From: CAYMRB01 sp964392615
Lineage (GTDB): Bacteria > Planctomycetota > UBA8108
Assembly: GCA_964392615.1 (NCBI GenBank)
Contig: CAYMRB010000475.1
Span: 1 to 7,595 of the forward strand
DNA: 7,595 nt
Reading direction: 5' to 3'
The notes under the pieces were generated by a model. That model saw only the letters and a list, made by a program, of their open reading frames with translations. It was not told where the DNA came from and searched no databases. The translations under genes were made by a program, and so were the position numbers. Below, piece after piece: positions 1-4,600 of this stretch (position 1 is the first letter of the stretch; every line of letters starts with the position of its first letter).

Positions 1-1281
1 CGGGGGCGGACCATCATGCTCTGGACGCTGTCTACGCCCACCGTCGCCCGAGAGAGCGAGATCGAGACCGCGACCACCGACGGCACCGACACGCCGGGGG
101 CGCTCGTCGACCCGGCCTTCGAGGTCACGACGATCACGACGGCACGCGACGGCTACATCACCGGCGTCGTCCTGTCGTTCTCCGCGCCTGCCGAGCTGCC
201 CCTCGCTGACTTCTTCAACACGTCCCGCAGCACGTACACCGTCGTCGACGGCGCGGACCTCGGATCGACGACGTCGATCGAGTTCACCGGTGAGCTCGCG
301 GCCCCGTCGCCGCTTCCCGATCCGCCCCTGGTCGACATCAACGTCAGCGTGCTCGGCATCGCGATCGTTCCCGACGCGATCGAGAACGCGACGATCGAGA
401 TCGCCACCGTGAGCGACCTGGCGTTCACCATCGACGCGATCGCGTGCGAGGGCGCGCCTTGCGAACTTCGTGCCGACCTCGAGTCGACCGTCGATCTCGC
501 GATCGGGCTCGAGAACCGCGCCGCGTCCGGATCGACCGACGTGCAGGCCTGGTCGTACGGCGTCGCGCTCGATCGCGACCTCGTCGAGCCCGTCGCCGCG
601 GTCCCTGGCGCTGACGCCGCCGCGGTCCACGACGGCGCGGGCCCCGATCTGACGATCTACAACCTCGATGAGTCGAACGAGGACGGCAGCGTCCGCGGCG
701 TCACTGTCGGCGTGATCATCGATCTCGACGACCCCGCCGGCAGCGTCATCGGTGTCGCCGCCGGCGAGTCCGTCCATCTCGACACGATCACGCTGCGCTC
801 CGTCGTCTCGCTCGACGAGCCCGACGACAGCCGCGAGCTGGACGTGTCGCTCGCCGACGACGTGCTTGGAGGCAACGTCACGATCCAGGCGCTCGTCATC
901 GTCGACACGTTCGAGGTCTTCCCCGACGCGTCCGCGTCGCAGCCGATCCGGCTCGTCGGACCGCCCGTCGTCGCCGAGCCGCTGTTCATCCGCGGCGACG
1001 CGAACTCGGACAGCCATGTCGACATCGCCGACGGCGTCTGGATCGTCCACCTGCTGTTCTGGGACGGCGAAGCGACCGCTTGTCGTGGCGCCGCCGACGC
1101 GAACTCCGACGGCGCGATCGACATCTCCGACGCGCTGTACGTGATCAACTGGCGCCTGCAGCCCGGCGCGGCCCCCGGCAGCCTCTTTTCGGCGCCTGGC
1201 GCGCCGTTCCCCGACTGCGGCACGTCGGTCGACGTGACCCTCGAGGATTGCCCGGTCGGCTCGCACGTCTGCAGCCAGTAG
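1..1281 (+). CDS. C-terminal part of a secreted dockerin protein with tandem cohesin-like modules (5' end outside window)
   Basis: The reading frame is open from base 1 and ends at TAG 1279-1281, giving 426 visible residues (numbered here from base 1). No enzyme motif is visible. Residues about 8-150 and 184-320 look like two copies of one beta-rich module. Each has a W-S/T-containing strand (W8, W184), then a glycine-led hydrophobic strand (GYITGVV, RGVTVGVI), then a long acidic beta region. This resembles the cohesin-like repeat common in planctomycete extracellular proteins. A dockerin follows at about 328-390, with two EF-hand-like loops, D333-D344 and D366-D377. The tail has C361, D405-C406-G407 and two later cysteines. 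ATG 16 is unlikely to be the start: the first repeat is already under way there, no signal peptide follows, and the frame continues to the window edge. The role is inferred as an extracellular adhesive or scaffold component. Confidence is high for the CDS and dockerin, moderate for the cohesin-like call. Confidence 0.88.
   Translation, partial: RGRTIMLWTLSTPTVARESEIETATTDGTDTPGALVDPAFEVTTITTARDGYITGVVLSFSAPAELPLADFFNTSRSTYTVVDGADLGSTTSIEFTGELAAPSPLPDPPLVDINVSVLGIAIVPDAIENATIEIATVSDLAFTIDAIACEGAPCELRADLESTVDLAIGLENRAASGSTDVQAWSYGVALDRDLVEPVAAVPGADAAAVHDGAGPDLTIYNLDESNEDGSVRGVTVGVIIDLDDPAGSVIGVAAGESVHLDTITLRSVVSLDEPDDSRELDVSLADDVLGGNVTIQALVIVDTFEVFPDASASQPIRLVGPPVVAEPLFIRGDANSDSHVDIADGVWIVHLLFWDGEATACRGAADANSDGAIDISDALYVINWRLQPGAAPGSLFSAPGAPFPDCGTSVDVTLEDCPVGSHVCSQ
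22..960 (+). repeat. Protein-level tandem repeat: two cohesin-like modules of about 176-182 residues
   Basis: Two segments of the first gene align by eye in the same order. The W-containing strand occurs at 22-24 and again at 550-552, 176 codons apart. The glycine-led strand occurs at 151 and again at 697, 182 codons apart. Both are followed by a beta region ending in an alternating V/I stretch. The copies have diverged strongly and only the motif pattern is shared. Relative to copy 2, copy 1 lacks its N-terminal strands (the equivalent of about 457-549), which must lie upstream of the window. Confidence 0.6.
982..1281 (+). other. Type I dockerin domain with Cys/DCG C-terminal tail
   Basis: Residues start L-F-I-R-G-D. 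The two calcium loops are at 997-1032 (D-A-N-S-D-S-H-V-D-I-A-D) and 1096-1131 (D-A-N-S-D-G-A-I-D-I-S-D). Both have acidic or Asn side chains at loop positions 1, 3, 5, 9 and 12, and each is followed by a hydrophobic helix. Dockerins of this type bind cohesins in a calcium-dependent way. The inter-loop cysteine (1081-1083) and the P-F-P-D-C-G motif (near 1207-1221) match the extended tail I know from planctomycete dockerins, where the two cysteines could form a disulfide. Confidence 0.88.
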
Positions 1282-1291
1282 CTGCCGACCG
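1253..1291. repeat. Perfect 8-bp inverted repeat spanning the first gene's stop codon
   Basis: CGGTCGGC at 1253-1260 is exactly complementary to GCCGACCG at 1284-1291, with a 23-base loop that contains the TAG stop (1279-1281). It could fold in the mRNA at the end of the first gene. No T-run follows, so it does not look like an ordinary intrinsic terminator. A role in 3' end stabilisation or Rho-assisted termination is only a guess. Confidence 0.4.
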
Positions 1292-1370
1292 ACGACGCCC
1301 TCGGCATGTTCCTTGCCGTCGCTGTGACCACCTAACACCTGGCCTTATTTGCGGTAACGCACGGCTGACG

Positions 1371-1399
1371 TTGACCCGCTCCGACCCAGGCCTTAACAT
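1371..1399 (+). promoter_or_regulatory. Candidate sigma70-type promoter for the 2011-residue gene
   Basis: TTGACC (1371-1376) matches five of six bases of the -35 consensus. TAACAT (1394-1399) matches four of six of the -10 consensus, including the key first, second and last positions. The spacer is 17 bases, which is optimal. Transcription would start near 1406 and leave a leader of about 130 bases before ATG 1536. The site lies in the only sizeable gap of the window, in one of its few AT-richer patches. Such matches occur by chance, so confidence is moderate. Confidence 0.45.
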
Positions 1400-1444
1400 C
1401 GCCGCAACTCCCGATAACCACACCGGACTCGCTGCTCCCAGTGA

Positions 1445-1478
1445 GCCTCCTGCCACCCGGCAGGCCAGCCGGGTAGGC
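1445..1478 (+). promoter_or_regulatory. Leader RNA element with two mutually exclusive hairpins
   Basis: Hairpin A pairs CCTGCC (1449-1454) with GGCAGG (1459-1464) across the tetraloop ACCC. Hairpin B pairs ACCCGGC (1455-1461) with GCCGGGT (1468-1474) across AGGCCA. Bases 1455-1464 belong to both, so only one can form at a time. GCCT (1445-1448) and AGGC (1475-1478) can close a stem around hairpin A. The arrangement AGCC, then hairpin, then CAGCCGGGT resembles the 3' half of the cyclic-di-GMP-I (GEMM) riboswitch. The hallmark 5' half (GCAAACC, GAAA tetraloop, CGCAAAGCC) is not present. I therefore call only a structured leader, not a riboswitch. Confidence 0.35.
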
Positions 1479-1523
1479 GCCGTACCTTCCAAACCGACCA
1501 TGCACCGTCCGCTCTCGCCCGCC

Positions 1524-1528
1524 AGAGG
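1524..1528 (+). promoter_or_regulatory. Ribosome binding site that decides the start at 1536
   Basis: AGAGG lies 7 bases before ATG 1536. The other in-frame upstream ATG, at 1500, has only pyrimidine- and C-rich sequence before it. Starting at 1536 also puts the arginine-rich n-region and hydrophobic core of the signal peptide at the usual distance from the N-terminus. Confidence 0.65.
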
Positions 1529-1535
1529 TCTCCCC

Positions 1536-1625
1536 ATGACGCATCGCTCGCAGTGTCGATTCGCGGCCCGCACCGCGCTTCGTGCGCTCGTCGTCCCGGT
1601 CCTCGCTCTCGCTCTGTTCTCTTGC
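1536..1625 (+). other. Lipoprotein signal peptide with candidate lipobox
   Basis: The N-terminus has arginines at 4, 8, 12 and 16, a hydrophobic core of about A17-L27 (ALVVPVLALAL), and then L27-F28-S29-C30. Leu at -3 and Ser at -1 fit a lipobox; Phe at -2 is unusual. C30 (TGC 1623-1625) would be the lipidated residue after signal peptidase II cleavage. Glu, not Asp, follows it, so by the E. coli +2 rule it would not be held in the inner membrane. Cleavage by signal peptidase I, giving a secreted form, is the alternative. Confidence 0.72.
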
Positions 1626-4600
1626 GAGCGCGACTCCGCCGAGATCGAGGTCACGATTCCGTACAACGGCCAGACGGGAGTCAACTCGCGCTCGATCATC
1701 GCGATCCGTCTGTCGAACACGATGTCGTCGCTCGACGACACGAACACCGACGCGCGGAACATCACCGTCACCGGTGATCAGACCGACGGCGTGTACTCGG
1801 GGCAGATCCAGGCCGCGAACCATCACGACATCTTCGTCGGCCAGACGGTCGATCAGTTCTCGAGCGGCGTCGTCGATCCGGTCGATCCGAACAACCCGCC
1901 GACCGCCGAGGAGCTGTTGCGGCGGGCCGAGGAGGCCGAAGAGAAGGCCGAGGCCGGCGACGACACGCTCGTGTTCCTTCTCGATGCGGGCATCCAGTTC
2001 AAGCCGGGCGAGAAGATCACTGGCGGCGTCAGTGACGAGATCACCGTTCGCGGCGTGCCGTTCATGGGCACGGAGTCGTTCAGCTTCACGATTGCCGGCG
2101 GCGCCGCGCGCGCCGAGGGCGAGTTCTTCGTCACCGCGACGCAGCCGGCGGCGGAAGCGGCGAATGTCGGCGTCGCCCCGGCGATCAACGCGACGTTCAG
2201 CCAGGCTGTCGACGCGTCGAGCGTCGAAGGCCACGTGTTCGTGCGCGGCAGCCAGTCGGGCTTCCATGCCGACGGCATCGAGAACGCGCCTTCTACCACC
2301 GAGTCGACGCACTTCCTCGGTGCCGACGATCACTTCCTGCCGGGCGAGACCGTCACCGTCGCGTGGTCGTCCGAGATCATGGCCACGGCGGGGCTCGGTG
2401 ACAGTGGCGCCGCGAGCCTCGCGCCGTTCGTCCTGCGCTTCCAGGTCAAGCCCGGCCGCAACGCCGGCGGCTGGACCACGCGCGGGTTGCCCGGCGGCGG
2501 GGCGGACGCGATCGCCGTGCTGACCGCCAACTTCGTCGCGGGGCTCGACGGCAACGAGGTCGCGGTCGTCACGGCTCGCGGCATCACGCTGCACCGACAG
2601 ACCGAGGCCGACGTCTGGGAGTTCATGACGACGGCGTTCGAGGGCGGTTACACCGTGGTCGCTGCGGTCGTCGTCGATGGAAACGACGACGGAGAGCCCG
2701 AGATCGTCGCCCTCCTCGTGCGCGGCGACGAAGCCCGCTTGCAGGAGTTCGCGCTCGACGACGGCGGCAGAAACCTCGTCGCGAGGGCGTCGGCGTACGA
2801 CTTCAGCGCGCCGAACGCGCGCGGCTTCACCGCGGGCGACATCAACTCCGACGGCAAGACCGAGCTCATCGTTCTGCACGACGAGACGACGTTCGTGCCG
2901 ACCGGTCCCGGCGGCATCGAGATTCCGGGCGCGCCGGCCCTCAGCGCCGGCAACCTGACGTTCTTCGAGCTGACGATCGGCATTCCGGCCGACTTCGACC
3001 CCCTCGATCTCGGCAACCTCGACAACCTGCAGGAGCTGCAGTACATCCCGACGCGTCGGCCGATCATCAGCTTCGATCCCGCGACGCGCATCGAGACGCA
3101 CGACCTCGACGGCGACGGTCGACTCGACCTCGTCACGCACACTGGCGACGGACTGGTGCTCTACCGCAATCAGTCGACCTCGTCGAGTCCGTTCACGTTC
3201 CGCCGCGTCGGCCAGCTCGCCGGGCCGAATCCCGCGCAATGGGTCGCGCTCGACATCGACGCCGACCACGACGTCGACATCCTCGCGTGGGATGGCGGCG
3301 CGCCGGTGCTGTGGGAGAACTTCCACGGCGTCGCGGGCGGATCGAACGCCGACGGCACGCCGCGCGGCCTCCTCTTCGACAACCTCGCTCCGGCGCCGTT
3401 CGCGTCCATCGCGGCGGCCGCGGGTGCGGGCGATGAGGTGCGCGCGCTCAACATCGACGGCGACGATGCCGGACTGGTCGACATCGCCATCGGTCACGGC
3501 AGCGGCGCGATCGACGTGCTGCTTCGTCAGCCGGACGGATCGTACGTGGCGCGTGCGCTCGCCGGAGCCGGCTCGCTGTCGGCTGCGACGCTCGGCGACG
3601 TCAACGGCGACAGCGGCGTGGACATCGCCGCGGTCATCGGAGGCGTGCTGTTCCTGTACGCGACGAGCGCGGACGATGTGATCGCGCCGACGATTCCGAC
3701 GCCGAGCACGTTCACGCTCGTCGACGTGACGACCGAGGCCGACCTCGAGCTCGGCGAGGTCGTCGTCGAGGTCCAGGCGGACATCACGCGCCGGTTCTCC
3801 GGCTACTCCGTCGCGCTAGACTACGACGAGGCGGTCCTCGACTACGTCGGCTTCGCAGCGCCGGAGAGTCTCGCGAACCGCGCCTCGTTCACGCCGTGTC
3901 GGGACGACGGCGGAGGCTGCTCGGGATACGCCGCGGTCTCGATGAGCTACGACCAGAACGGCGTCGGAGCTCCGTTCCCGACGTGGGTGCTCGGAGCGTT
4001 CCGCTTCGCCGCGCGCACCGTCGCGGAGACGGCCGTCACGAAGGTCGAGTTCATGAGCTTCGAGTCGGGCGGCAAGAGCTACTCGAATGCGATCACGGTG
4101 TCCGAGAACGGCGTCGAGCAGTCGCTCGAGGTCACGCAGCTCGGCGCGCCGTTCGAGGTGACCGTCAACCCGCCGCCGCCGCCGCCGCTCGTCGTGACGT
4201 GCCAGGTCGAGGAGCGCCAGGCGCTCGCGACGTTGGTGCGCGTGGCGTGGAGTGCCGAGCTCGAGCGCTACGACCGCGTCACGGTCTCGTGGGGTGAAGG
4301 CGACGCGGGCGTCATGAACGAGTTCCCGTGGGATCAGGGCGCGGCGACGCTCCTTGTCGACTTCCCCGGCCTGGTCACGATTTCGGTGACCGCCGTGCGC
4401 GAGGGCGACGATCCGCTGACCGAGAGCCGCACCTGTTCCATCACGAACGTGCTCGAGCCCGAGATCACCAGCTGCGAGTTCGACGGCGAGGCGAACGTCA
4501 TCACGTGGACGCACGCCCAGGCCGATATCGACCGCTTCCGCGTCTACCGCAACGGCGTGTTGCGATCGACGTTGACGGGCTTCACCTACACCGATCGGAT

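Noticed and set aside
16..18. ATG 16 as the true start of the first gene
   Set aside because: The frame is open to base 1, no signal peptide follows, and alignment with the second repeat shows the module has already begun before this point.
1302..1318. Short hairpin CGGCA...TGCCG as a terminator for the first gene
   Set aside because: Only 5 bp with a 7-base loop and no T-run after it; expected by chance at this GC content.
1370..1480. A complete cyclic-di-GMP-I riboswitch
   Set aside because: Only the 3' half resembles the family. The conserved GCAAACC, GAAA tetraloop and CGCAAAGCC segments are not found, so the stronger call is not supported.
1080..1535. Upstream in-frame extension of the large gene, with starts at 1080 or 1500
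   Set aside because: The stretch overlaps the first gene's dockerin in another frame, and its Arg-rich translation is meaningless. ATG 1500 has no ribosome binding site, while 1536 has AGAGG and places the signal peptide correctly.
1332..3497. Long antisense open frame of 721 codons on the - strand
   Set aside because: It lies opposite the large gene. Its translation is Arg/Val/Asp-rich and repetitive with no recognisable domain, as expected from GC-rich codon bias. The + strand carries clear domain motifs throughout.
4170..4187. Six CCG codons in a row as a DNA microsatellite
   Set aside because: It encodes a six-proline linker between modules, which explains it fully.
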